The position numbers and the translations under genes were made by a program. The notes under the pieces were generated by a model. That model saw only the letters and a program-made list of their open reading frames with translations. It did no database searches and had not been told where the DNA came from. A stretch of 64,000 nucleotides of DNA from Pectinatus haikarae (lineage in GTDB: Bacteria; Bacillota; Negativicutes; Selenomonadales; Selenomonadaceae): NCBI RefSeq assembly GCF_030813505.1, contig NZ_JAUSUE010000001.1. One strand, 5' to 3'. Shown here piece by piece: positions 45,158 to 52,541 of the stretch; the stretch's first letter is position 1; the number at the start of each line of letters is the position of its first letter.

Positions 45158-45190
45158 GAGAAGCCGGCTTCTCACCACAAGGTGAGAAAA
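45158..45190 (+). promoter_or_regulatory. Overlapping hairpins that bury the sigma-gene ribosome site
   Basis: Hairpin A is the palindrome GAGAAGCCGGCTTCTC (45158-45173). Hairpin B is TTCTCACC-ACAA-GGTGAGAA (45169-45188), 8 perfect pairs, and holds the GGTGAG Shine-Dalgarno of the ATG at 45191. The two share CTTCTC, so they exclude each other: B hides the ribosome site, A frees it. This looks like a translational switch or RNA thermometer; function is inferred. Confidence 0.5.
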
Positions 45191-45730
45191 ATGCATAAAA
45201 CAGACAAAAAGAACTTTGAAAACCTCTTCCAAAGCTATCAGGGACTTTTACGCAAAGCATCCTCACAGCACTATCTTCGTTCACTGAAAGATGAAGCCTA
45301 TGCACAGGCCTCCTTAAGTTTCTGCGAAGCTGTATACAAATTTGACGAAAAAGCCGGTGTACCCTTCGCAGGCTATGTCAAAGCAAAGATACACGGTGAT
45401 CTTTACACTCTTTTTAAAAGGCACCGCCGCAACTGGCTCAGAGAGATATCAGCCGACGGCAGTACCGCGGAAATTCTTTCGCCCCGCCTGTCTGCTCCTT
45501 CTCCTGAAAACAGTACCGCCGAAAAAATTTTCATAGCGCAGATGCTGCAAAAGCTCCCGCTGCGCCAGCGTCAGATAATAGAATACACTATTCTCCAAAA
45601 ATACACGCAGAAGGAAACAGCAGCTATGCTGCGTATCTCTCAGCAGGCTGTCGCGGCAAATCAAAAACAGGCACTTGCCGGTCTGAAGAAAATGTTTTCA
45701 GAAGAATTTGCCAAGATATTTTTGACGTGA
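45191..45730 (+). CDS. Small sigma-70-family RNA polymerase sigma factor
   Basis: 179 residues from the ATG at 45191. Region 2 is seen at about residues 10-85 (an LLRKASSQHYLRSLKDEAYAQA segment, then FDEKAGVPFAGYVKAKIHGDL), a variable linker of about 25 residues follows, and region 4 is at about 115-170 (LPLRQRQIIEYTIL, then an HTH with YTQKETAAMLRISQQAV). There is no region 1 or 3. Layout is like ECF or TcdR/UviA/SigO-type factors, which often drive holin or toxin genes; a TcdE-like holin is 1 kb away. An ATG at 45128 is in frame but has no ribosome site. Confidence 0.85.
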   Translation: MHKTDKKNFENLFQSYQGLLRKASSQHYLRSLKDEAYAQASLSFCEAVYKFDEKAGVPFAGYVKAKIHGDLYTLFKRHRRNWLREISADGSTAEILSPRLSAPSPENSTAEKIFIAQMLQKLPLRQRQIIEYTILQKYTQKETAAMLRISQQAVAANQKQALAGLKKMFSEEFAKIFLT

Positions 45731-45815
45731 TATACTGCCTTATATAGAGTTGGGTTCACTTGATGTATTAACATGAAAAATTTTTTGTTAAAAATGAATA
45801 AAAGGTGTGATTAGG

Positions 45816-46109
45816 ATGAATTTAAAGAAAATATTCCCCGTTGCTTTTTCCTGCCTGCTGGCCATCGGTACACTCGGCATCGGCGGCACGACACAGGCTT
45901 CTTCGGCTCAGCCTCTTCCCGGTATAAAAGCTCTGAGCAGTGCGGCAGAAACTACACCCGCTTACAGTAAAGCAACAACAGGTGCTGTTGCCGGCGGTAT
46001 TGCCGGTGCTATTATGGGGCACAACACTAAAAAAGGACATACCCAGCATATTATTACTGACGCGGCTATCGGCGCTGTTGTTGGCGGTGCCATCGGCCAT
46101 AATACCTGA
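45816..46109 (+). CDS. Secreted glycine-zipper protein
   Basis: 97 residues from the ATG at 45816 (an earlier in-frame ATG/ATT-type start at 45807 is less likely). An N-terminal signal peptide (basic start, then FPVAFSCLLAIGTLGIGG, probable cleavage after TQASSA near residue 28) precedes a mature region with a glycine zipper: GAVAGGIAGAIMGHNTKKG and AAIGAVVGGAIGHNT. Glycine-zipper proteins insert in or associate with membranes. It lies behind the sigma gene and is ended by a good terminator. Confidence 0.8.
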   Translation: MNLKKIFPVAFSCLLAIGTLGIGGTTQASSAQPLPGIKALSSAAETTPAYSKATTGAVAGGIAGAIMGHNTKKGHTQHIITDAAIGAVVGGAIGHNT

Positions 46110-46155
46110 CAGGATCTTTTGAATGCATCAAGTGAGTTTTTTTAAACCCGCTCAG

Positions 46156-46184
46156 TCCTGCACAAAATCGTGCAGGATTTTTTT
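46156..46184 (+). terminator. Terminator of the glycine-zipper gene
   Basis: An 8-bp stem TCCTGCAC/GTGCAGGA (46156-46163 with 46170-46177) is followed by seven T. Confidence 0.85.
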
Positions 46185-46194
46185 ATTTCTGACG

Positions 46195-46232
46195 CAAAAA
46201 AACAGCCGGTCTCCTCATAAGAGACCGGCTGT
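46195..46232 (-). terminator. Terminator of the DUF2922-DUF1659-holin unit
   Basis: A 12-bp stem (46202-46213 with 46221-46232) has an A-run on its left side, giving a U-run on the minus strand. Confidence 0.85.
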
Positions 46233-46252
46233 CTGTCAATAAAACCCTTTTT

Positions 46253-46468
46253 TTACAACTCGGTGCTTTCGACGGTTCTTACATATATACCGTCTATTTT
46301 TGCCGCGGCAACATTATCCTTCATGACAACACTATTTGTTATCATCCCGTTCATCACCGTTTCCACCTGAGCCTTGGTCACATCATCTTTCGGATCTGTC
46401 AGATTATAGGTAAGCTTTTTGCCGTCGGCAAGAGCAAATACCATCTGCAGATTTTTTGTTACAGCCAT
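46253..46468 (-). CDS. DUF2922 family small protein
   Basis: 71 residues. The DUF2922 pattern is clear: KNLQMVFALADGKKLTYNLTDPKDD, then VTKAQVETVMNGMI, and a VRTVESTEL-type end. These proteins have no known function and usually sit beside DUF1659, a small holin-like or YvrJ protein and sometimes a sigma factor in Firmicutes. The gene follows the DUF1659 gene on the same strand, with 32 bases between them. Confidence 0.88.
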   Translation of the reverse strand: MAVTKNLQMVFALADGKKLTYNLTDPKDDVTKAQVETVMNGMITNSVVMKDNVAAAKIDGIYVRTVESTEL

Positions 46469-46500
46469 ATTTTCACCTCCTCATTTATCAGCCCGCATTT

Positions 46501-46725
46501 TCATTCTTCTCCGAGCGTACACACATCCTGACGCATGACCATACCAACAGCATGTGACTGCAACGCACCGATAGCTGTACCGGCTGCCAGCAGACTGTCA
46601 TCACTTGCGGCCGGATTGATCGAGGCAAAGCTGCGCTGTGCGTATTTTGCCTGTCCGCTTTCGGTCACACCGTTTTGCACTTTTACTATAAGACTTGTGC
46701 TCTGATCTTTTTTTATCGCTGCCAT
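46501..46725 (-). CDS. DUF1659 family small protein
   Basis: 74 residues from the ATG at 46725, which has GGAGGGGG upstream; an ATG at 46755 is in frame but has no support. Features: STSLIVKVQNGVTESGQAKY, QRSFASINPAASDDSLL, and a helix to the C-terminus. The function is unknown. It lies between the holin and DUF2922 genes on one strand, so the three form an operon. Confidence 0.88.
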   Translation of the reverse strand: MAAIKKDQSTSLIVKVQNGVTESGQAKYAQRSFASINPAASDDSLLAAGTAIGALQSHAVGMVMRQDVCTLGEE

Positions 46726-46787
46726 TCTTTTCCCCCTCCTTTCACTCTTATACATGCCTCAACTCGCAAAAAATACAAGTAATTTCT

Positions 46788-47240
46788 TTATTTTTTCCCG
46801 CCCAGCTGACCAAGCTTTCTTTTAAATTTTTCCGGTACAGGCAGCCCTGCCCTGGCAGCGTTTTCTAAAATTGACAGCCCTTCATTGCTGATGAAGAAAA
46901 AAATCACCATCTCCCGCACAACCTCCCTGCCGACCGCATAATCAACAAAATGTGCCGCTGCGACCATAAGCAGCATCAGTATTTTTTTGACTATTCCTTT
47001 AAAACCTCTGCAGCTGCTCAAACCGCAGCCCGGTGCTATGCATGCTGCAATGATTCCGCTCAGGTAATCCAGCACCATCATTATCAGCAATGCTTCCATA
47101 GCTTTGTCGGCCTGCCCTGTCATATAGGAAAAAACCATGCCTGCGGCAGACACTGCTGCATTTATCGCCACAGCTGTCCTTTCCGGTAAAAATGTTTTAA
47201 AGAAATCGGTCAGCCAAAGAGTTCTGTTTGCATCCTCCAT
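46788..47240 (-). CDS. TcdE/phage-lysis-type holin
   Basis: 150 residues from the ATG at 47240 (GAGGAGGTG ribosome site). Three hydrophobic segments (about 28-48, 51-72 and 85-108) and the family core LIMMVLDYLSGIIAA, GFKGIVKKILMLLMV, REMVIFFFISNEGLSILENAARAGLPVPEKFK match the phage_holin_4/TcdE family. Such holins make pores for phage lysis or for release of large toxins, bacteriocins or amidases. No phage structural genes are nearby; the partner is probably the divergent amidase at 47488. Confidence 0.92.
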   Translation of the reverse strand: MEDANRTLWLTDFFKTFLPERTAVAINAAVSAAGMVFSYMTGQADKAMEALLIMMVLDYLSGIIAACIAPGCGLSSCRGFKGIVKKILMLLMVAAAHFVDYAVGREVVREMVIFFFISNEGLSILENAARAGLPVPEKFKRKLGQLGGKK

Positions 47241-47326
47241 TTTTTTCACCTCCTCAATATATATATGCTTCCAGAGTAAAAAAATACCATAACTGCTGGT
47301 AAATTTTCCTGTTTACGGCATGTATT

Positions 47327-47453
47327 AATGGAGACTTAATTCAGACGGCATTTTGATGCCGCCTGAATAGTAGTCGAAATTATCCAGGGACTTAGCCGCT
47401 CTTTACTCTCCGCTTGCAGAAGCTGGAATATTAGAGCGGGTTAGTCATCGGAT
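47327..47453 (+). ncRNA. Structured leader RNA element, copy 2
   Basis: A 127-base element with 89% identity and no gaps to copy 1 (33265-33391). It ends 34 bases before the amidase ATG. The hairpin ATTCAGACGGCAT with ATGCCGCCTGAAT (47338-47368) has one mismatch; CCGCTCT (about 47396) pairs with AGAGCGG (about 47433) and encloses GCTT/AAGC; the ends pair as GACT-AA/TTAGTC. A TATTAA box immediately precedes it at 47323-47328. Conserved single-stranded blocks are ATTATCCAGGGACT and GGGTTAGTCATCGGAT. Position and conservation fit a cis-acting regulator of the amidase gene. Confidence 0.65.
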
Positions 47454-47487
47454 TAATATGAAAATATAATTGAGGAGGATTGTAATC

Positions 47488-48048
47488 ATGAAGGTATTTA
47501 TTAATCCCGGCCATATGCCGGGCATCGACAGCGGTGCCATAAATCGATCGCTGCTCCTGCGGGAATGCGACATTGCATTATCCTTTGGTGAATTACTTGC
47601 AAAAAAACTGCGCAGCGCCGGCTGCTCCGTCCGTCTGCTGCAAAGCTGCAATTTATGCGGTGAAGAACCGCCCGCGCCGAACATCTGCGCCGCGGCCAAT
47701 AACTGGCCGGCCGATATATTTATTTCTCTGCATTGCAACAGCTTCAACACTGCCGTCCGCGGTGCGGAAACACTCTGCTGCGCCGAAAGCAGTTCCGCCG
47801 GAACTTTAGCGCGGCTTATTCAAAAACAGCTTGCCGATACACTGCAAAAATTCGATGCATCTTTTCCAGACAGAGGTATCAAAGAACGTCCCGATCTTGC
47901 CGTACTGCGCTGTACAGAGATGCCTGCCGTACTTGTAGAAACGGCATTTATCGATAATGATAAAGATGCCGTACTGCTGATCGACCGGCAGGATGCCATT
48001 ACATCAGCTATCGCACGCGGTATTACAGATTATTGGTGTCTGCTTTAA
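47488..48048 (+). CDS. N-acetylmuramoyl-L-alanine amidase (Amidase_3 type)
   Basis: 186 residues from the ATG at 47488 (TGAGGAGG upstream). Zinc ligands of the Amidase_3 fold are visible: His in NPGHMPGIDSG, Glu in LLRECDIAL, His in FISLHCNSFN, and catalytic Glu in VLVETAFIDN. It cleaves the amide bond between MurNAc and the stem peptide. There is no signal peptide and no wall-binding domain, so export through the divergent TcdE-like holin is plausible. Eight Cys are present, unusual for this family. Expression is likely governed by the leader element. Confidence 0.9.
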   Translation: MKVFINPGHMPGIDSGAINRSLLLRECDIALSFGELLAKKLRSAGCSVRLLQSCNLCGEEPPAPNICAAANNWPADIFISLHCNSFNTAVRGAETLCCAESSSAGTLARLIQKQLADTLQKFDASFPDRGIKERPDLAVLRCTEMPAVLVETAFIDNDKDAVLLIDRQDAITSAIARGITDYWCLL

Positions 48049-48064
48049 ATTACTGCAAAAACAA

Positions 48065-48102
48065 CAAACCGCGGCAGAATAAAATTATTCTGCCGCGGTT
48101 TG
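48065..48102. terminator. Perfect 17-bp hairpin between convergent genes
   Basis: Bases 48065-48081 pair perfectly with 48086-48102 over a 4-base loop. It has no strong T-run, so it may act as a GC-rich transcription block for both sides. Confidence 0.6.
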
Positions 48103-48145
48103 CCGTACATATATTCTCAATTTATAAAATATTACTCAGATCCGT

Positions 48146-48829
48146 TTACTTTTTATCACTGCCGCCCCAGCCATGATGACCGGCCATCATATCTTGTCTG
48201 AAGCTGTCCCAGTTTACCCCAAGACTATCGGCGACATCCTTCCAGCTGTTATTAATTTTTTTCATGCCCAGAACATCATTGATCGGCTTGGAAGAGACTT
48301 TTGCCAGCTGTGCAGCCATCATGATATCCCTTCCGTGATAGCCCTGCTGCTGCAGCGCCTGCACGGTACCCTTATCCGTGCCTGTCTGCTGTGAAACAGT
48401 GTCCGCAAACAAATCTTCATGAACCTGCCTTAATTGATCCTCGGTAACTCCTGCTTTCTTCATAACATATTGCCAGGTGGTGTCATCTGTCTTGTAGCTC
48501 AGCACTTTATCCAGCGATTTCCCGCTTGCCTTAGCTATAAAGGCTGCCTGTACAACATCACCGCGCCTGTAGCCTTTTTCCTTGTAACTGTCAAGATCGC
48601 TTTTGCTTATATTCAGTTCCTTTTCCATTTCCGGTGACAGCCAATGCTGACCCGGTCCGCCCTGATGTCCGCCCCAGCCTTCCATCATAGGCGGTCTGCC
48701 GCCGTCACCGCTGCCCCCGCAATTAGAATTATAGCTTGCCGCCTCCGTCAATGCCGGAAAAGCAGCCCCAAAAGTCATAAGAGTCCCTATAGCCAATGCA
48801 CCCATTTTTTTCTTTGAAAAATTAATCAT
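48146..48829 (-). CDS. Secreted protein with an internal tandem repeat
   Basis: 227 residues from the ATG at 48829. Signal peptide: KKKMGALAIGTLMTFGAAFPALTEA, probably cut near residue 30. A Gly-rich, Pro-containing spacer (GGSGDGGRPPMMEGWGGHQGG) follows. Then two similar modules of about 55 residues: first, GYRRGDVVQAAFIAKASGKS to VMKKAGVTEDQLRQV; second, GYHGRDIMMAAQLAKVSSKP to VADSLGVNWDSFRQD. The shared pattern is a GY-x-D...AA..AK.S.K...VL helix pair and a W..V.....GV helix. The function is unknown; it ends Gly/His-rich. Confidence 0.8.
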   Translation of the reverse strand: MINFSKKKMGALAIGTLMTFGAAFPALTEAASYNSNCGGSGDGGRPPMMEGWGGHQGGPGQHWLSPEMEKELNISKSDLDSYKEKGYRRGDVVQAAFIAKASGKSLDKVLSYKTDDTTWQYVMKKAGVTEDQLRQVHEDLFADTVSQQTGTDKGTVQALQQQGYHGRDIMMAAQLAKVSSKPINDVLGMKKINNSWKDVADSLGVNWDSFRQDMMAGHHGWGGSDKK

Positions 48830-48974
48830 TATTATCATCCTTCCTCCATAAAATCAATCGTTCGTTTTAACAATTTTTATAATACAAAAGAAGTTTGACA
48901 AAAGTAAGTCAAAAATATAACTTATTCATGACAGTGCTTATTATTTTCAGATCAGGTCTTGAGAAGGCATATCC

Positions 48975-49604
48975 TCAGTGTGTATTTGCCATTTCATCAA
49001 TTCCAAGATGCGCTGTTCCGTTCACCAGTTCGACCTGCCAGCTACCCTCACGGTAGTAAAGAATATTGACAGAAGTATTTTCCTGCTGTAAGGACCAAAG
49101 ATGCCGCAGCGGTATACGCAGTGATGCTGCAAGCAACACATTTATAAATGCGCCATGTGTGACCGCCACTATATTCTTTCCCGCATTGGCATCGGCGATC
49201 TCACTTATTCTTGCAACAGCCCTCTTCTGCACCTGAGAGAAAGTTTCTCCATCAGGTATTTTCAGCATATCGGGGCGTGACAAAAAAACCCGCATCTCCT
49301 CGGGCCATTTCGCCAATATCTCATCATAGAGCAGTCCTTCCCACTTACCAAAATTGATTTCGCGCAGCTGCCGATCGGTCCTCACCTCACAGCTGAACTG
49401 CTTTCCTATATATGCAGCCGTATCACTGGCACGCGTCAGATCACTGGAGTATATGAGATCCACCTGCCGTTCGGGAAAATTCTCGGCCAACAGACGGGCC
49501 TGCTTTCCTCCTTTTGCCGACAGACCGATATCCGTCCAGCCATAAAACCGTTTTTGCGCATTCCATTCTGTTTGTCCATGACGGACAAGTATTATTTTTG
49601 TCAC
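48975..49604 (-). CDS. Histidine phosphatase family protein
   Basis: 209 residues from the GTG at 49604, with AGGGG upstream; a GTG at 49631 is the other choice. The RHG catalytic motif (ILVRHGQTEWNAQKRF) is at the start, with the second catalytic Arg-Ala-Ser segment (SSDLTRASDTA), the Glu in REINFGKWEG, and the second His in VAVTHGAFINVLL. This is a branch-1 enzyme of the phosphoglycerate mutase/CobC type; the substrate is uncertain. It follows the ANTAR regulator on the same strand. Confidence 0.88.
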   Translation of the reverse strand: MTKIILVRHGQTEWNAQKRFYGWTDIGLSAKGGKQARLLAENFPERQVDLIYSSDLTRASDTAAYIGKQFSCEVRTDRQLREINFGKWEGLLYDEILAKWPEEMRVFLSRPDMLKIPDGETFSQVQKRAVARISEIADANAGKNIVAVTHGAFINVLLAASLRIPLRHLWSLQQENTSVNILYYREGSWQVELVNGTAHLGIDEMANTH

Positions 49605-49641
49605 CGTTATTTTCCCCTGTATATAAGCCACAGCACCCCTC

Positions 49642-50211
49642 TTATTTTGCCTGTGTGATCACTTTTTCCGCTGCAACCGCCAAAGTCATCTGCTTTTTCA
49701 TCGCCATTTGGACAAGGCGTCTGTGCGCTTCCTGTGCAGAAATGCCGAAACGATCCTGTATTATTGATCTGGCTCTGCCTATCGTTTTCTGATCTTGCAA
49801 TATTTGTCTTGTCTGCTTTAGTTCAGATATCGTTTTCACAAATTCCTGCCAGCGGGCGTAGGCAATCTGTACAGTTGCCAAAAGATTCTGCTCAGAAATC
49901 GGTTTGATTATATAACCGTAAACATGCACATTTTCGGCTCTCTGCAAAAACCCGGCCTGACTGTTTGCCGTAACGATAACCACGGGTATCCCCATGGAGT
50001 GCATGGCACTTGCAGCTTCCAGACCATCTATGCCCGGCATGGCTATATCCATCACTGCAAGCTGCGGCTGAAACTGTCTGGCAAGATCAACCGCCGTTTT
50101 TCCGTCACCGCAGCTGCCGCAGATCACATGTCCGCTGTCCTCAAGTGCTTCTTCTATATCCGTGCGAATCATTACTTCATCCTCAGCCACCAAAATGGAC
50201 AACGATTTCAT
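49642..50211 (-). CDS. Response regulator with ANTAR RNA-binding output domain
   Basis: 189 residues from the ATG at 50211 (GGGGGAG upstream). The N-terminal receiver (about 1-120) has the acidic pocket EDE, the phosphoacceptor Asp in LAVMDIAMPG, and Lys in GYIIKPIS. A coiled linker leads to a C-terminal ANTAR domain (about 130-186, KTIGRARSIIQDRFG and AHRRLVQMAMKKQMTL). ANTAR domains bind twin hexaloop hairpins in mRNA leaders and cause antitermination. It overlaps the kinase gene by 29 bases. No clear target hairpin pair was found in this window. Confidence 0.92.
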   Translation of the reverse strand: MKSLSILVAEDEVMIRTDIEEALEDSGHVICGSCGDGKTAVDLARQFQPQLAVMDIAMPGIDGLEAASAMHSMGIPVVIVTANSQAGFLQRAENVHVYGYIIKPISEQNLLATVQIAYARWQEFVKTISELKQTRQILQDQKTIGRARSIIQDRFGISAQEAHRRLVQMAMKKQMTLAVAAEKVITQAK

Positions 50212-51667
50212 CCGTATTCTCCCCCTCAGCACTGCTTAATCCCCACAGCGGAAAAGAAATATCCGCAACTACGCATTCATCCTTATTATATAAAGAAAAT
50301 GATCCCTTCAACTGCTCACAAACAAAAAGCCTTACCAGATAAAGCCCCAGACTTTCTCTTCTGCCCGCCGGCACAGCCGGAACAGCCGTAAGCAGTTTGC
50401 CGCTGTTCCGGACCTTTATATGTGCCAGATCACCATTTTTGCCCAAACATATATTTATCTGGGCAGCTTTCTCCTGTCCGCAGAAACCATGCTTTACCGC
50501 ATTTGATATAAGTTCATTAAGCACCAAAGCCACCGGCACGGCCTGTCTGGCATGTATAAAAACCTCCGGTCCGTCGACAGTGCCGCGCATTGTATTTTGC
50601 GGCAAAGTGCTGCTCTCAATAATTTTCTCCATAATATATGCCGCGAGCTCTCGCAGATTCACCAGATCCCGCGATTGATAGGTGAATACTTCATACACCT
50701 TGGCTATAGCTAATATCCTGTTGATACAGCTCAGAAATTCCTCTCTGACCCCTTTTTCCTTCGTGCGCCGTATCTGCATATGCAGCAGCGAAATAACATT
50801 TTGCAGCGTATTTTTTACTCGGTGATTTATCTCAGCTATCATTATGCTTTGCATATCAAGCTGTTTTTCCTTGCGGCGGAGCTCCGTAATATCCTGTATG
50901 GATACTACACAGCCGCTCAGATCACTGTGCGCCACCAAAGGATGCGCCCGCAGCAGAAAACTCGCGGCCGCGTATTGAAAATTCTGCGGTGTCTTGAGCG
51001 CAGTCACCATATCCTGCAGAGAGGCATATTTTAAAAACTCCCGCAGATTTTCTCCCATCACTTCTTTTTTCTGCCAGAGATTTTCCCCCAGAGTCATAGC
51101 CTGCTTATTCGCATACGTTATCTGCCCCAGCGGATCAAGTACAAAAATACCGCTGCCGAGCCATTCATCCCAGCCGCAGCCTGTTGTCGTGAGCGACATC
51201 AGCGTCTGACTCAAATGATCGGCGGTCTGAGTCAAAAACAACACTTGCTTTTGCTGGCGCAGCTCACGCGAAATATCTTTTTCCATGATGAGCACACCTA
51301 TATTTTTCCCAGCCCTGTTTTTTATCGGCGTTACGGTCTGGGAAATAGGCACACCCTCCTGGCTCACGCCTCTTGTGTCAACTACACGCGCATCCGCAAA
51401 AAGAGCCTGATAAACAGCCGGCTCATGTCCGGCAGTAGCTATCTCCCCCACTACGCTCTTGCGATAAAGAGATTTTTTCTTATTTTCACATGCCCACGCC
51501 AGAACAATGCTGTCGTTTCCCGAAGATAAAGGCGCATCTATAAAAAGATCCGTATCCACCAGAGCAGCCCACAGGGGAAGCTGTCCCTCCACCTGTTCCA
51601 GCTGTTCTATGTCTTTATCTGTCAAGCCGGTAAATTGCAGGCAAAGCCCGCGCAGCCTGCTGTTCAT
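50183..51667 (-). CDS. PdtaS/EutW-type sensor histidine kinase
   Basis: 494 residues from the ATG at 51667 (AGGTGA upstream). No membrane helix, so cytoplasmic. The N-terminal domain resembles the H_kinase_N/GAF-like sensor of PdtaS and EutW (LTDKDIEQLEQVEGQLPLW; SVVGEIATAGHEP), followed by a PAS domain (about 170-270), then a HisKA_2 phosphoacceptor box with EINHRVKNTLQNVISLL (His about residue 290) and an ATPase domain with NELISNAVKHGF and SLGLYLVRLF. It pairs with the overlapping ANTAR regulator. The signal is unknown; ethanolamine is one possibility from EutW, but no eut genes are here. Confidence 0.92.
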   Translation of the reverse strand: MNSRLRGLCLQFTGLTDKDIEQLEQVEGQLPLWAALVDTDLFIDAPLSSGNDSIVLAWACENKKKSLYRKSVVGEIATAGHEPAVYQALFADARVVDTRGVSQEGVPISQTVTPIKNRAGKNIGVLIMEKDISRELRQQKQVLFLTQTADHLSQTLMSLTTTGCGWDEWLGSGIFVLDPLGQITYANKQAMTLGENLWQKKEVMGENLREFLKYASLQDMVTALKTPQNFQYAAASFLLRAHPLVAHSDLSGCVVSIQDITELRRKEKQLDMQSIMIAEINHRVKNTLQNVISLLHMQIRRTKEKGVREEFLSCINRILAIAKVYEVFTYQSRDLVNLRELAAYIMEKIIESSTLPQNTMRGTVDGPEVFIHARQAVPVALVLNELISNAVKHGFCGQEKAAQINICLGKNGDLAHIKVRNSGKLLTAVPAVPAGRRESLGLYLVRLFVCEQLKGSFSLYNKDECVVADISFPLWGLSSAEGENTDEIVVHFGG

Positions 51668-51818
51668 ATAATCACCTGTCCAAAAATATAGAGCCTGAGC
51701 AAAATACACTTATTGCTCAGGCCCCATTGCCGAATTGAAATATAAATTATATGATAAACGATTTTCCGAAAAAATACAAGCCTCAGCATTTTGGTTTCAT
51801 ATTATGCAAAAATCCTGT

Positions 51819-52340
51819 TCACCTGTTTCTGCATGCAGAATGAAGCCCTGCCGCCCGATGCAGCCTGAGCCAGAGCATGTCATCCAGTTCATGCGTGAGC
51901 ATAGAATGCAGCAGCATCGCATCCTTTAAATGCTTCCGCACAGTACCGAGTCCCCAAAGTACAGGAAAACTCATACCGTTTTCCATGACAATACAGACCT
52001 GTCCGTCCTTCTGCTCCAGATGATTTATATAGATAAAATTAAAATAACTGACAGTAGCATCGCCGTTTATCTTGGCCGCTCTGGTGCGCAGAGGAATAAG
52101 CACCAGCTCCCAGCTGAAGCCCAGCGGCAACCACAGCTGCTGATAGGTAAATCCCCGTGCCCAGGTTCGCAGCAGATGCACATCCTTGCAGCGCCTTGAA
52201 CCTATCTTTGTTAAAATAGTATTTGGCTTGAAAGAATATGTGAATTCCCGCCCTGCAGCATCAATAACAACCGTCCTGTCGCCATAAGAAGTATAACGCG
52301 GTAAAATGGCTGCGATATCCCTATCCCGGATAATTTCCAT
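51819..52340 (-). CDS. Unrecognised protein, possible ComK-like layout
   Basis: 173 residues with no strong family match from reading. There is no membrane segment. The middle part (LIPLRTRAAKINGDATVSYF, then the NFIYINHLEQK strand, VCIVMENGMSFPVLWG and a TVRKHLKDAMLLHSML helix) matches the order of segments in ComK: a proline-led strand, an inserted loop, a helix/strand, an NG turn and a C-terminal helix. Sequence identity is too low to be sure. If right, it would be a competence-type regulator. The ribosome site is weak. It is a lone gene. Confidence 0.55.
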   Translation of the reverse strand: MEIIRDRDIAAILPRYTSYGDRTVVIDAAGREFTYSFKPNTILTKIGSRRCKDVHLLRTWARGFTYQQLWLPLGFSWELVLIPLRTRAAKINGDATVSYFNFIYINHLEQKDGQVCIVMENGMSFPVLWGLGTVRKHLKDAMLLHSMLTHELDDMLWLRLHRAAGLHSACRNR

Positions 52341-52500
52341 ATTATTACCAACTTTCTCTAAATTCAGCTGATAATATCAACATAGTATCCAGTTGCCACA
52401 TATCCACAATAGTACAGAAAAATCCAATATTATCATGCTATAGCTCATATTATAACATGATAATATTTTTCAGTAAACAAAATAATCTGACTTTTACAAA

Positions 52501-52532
52501 ACCCGGCATCTTTCCTCTGCCGGGTCTTTTTA
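52501..52532. terminator. Terminator at the end of rfbA
   Basis: An 8-bp stem ACCCGGCA/TGCCGGGT (52501-52508 with 52518-52525), with a T-run on the plus strand and a shorter one on the minus strand. Confidence 0.7.
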
Positions 52533-52541
52533 TTTTATATA

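Noticed and set aside
46253..48048. Prophage remnant
   Set aside because: Holin and amidase are present, but no capsid, tail, integrase or attachment sites are seen, and base composition matches the core.
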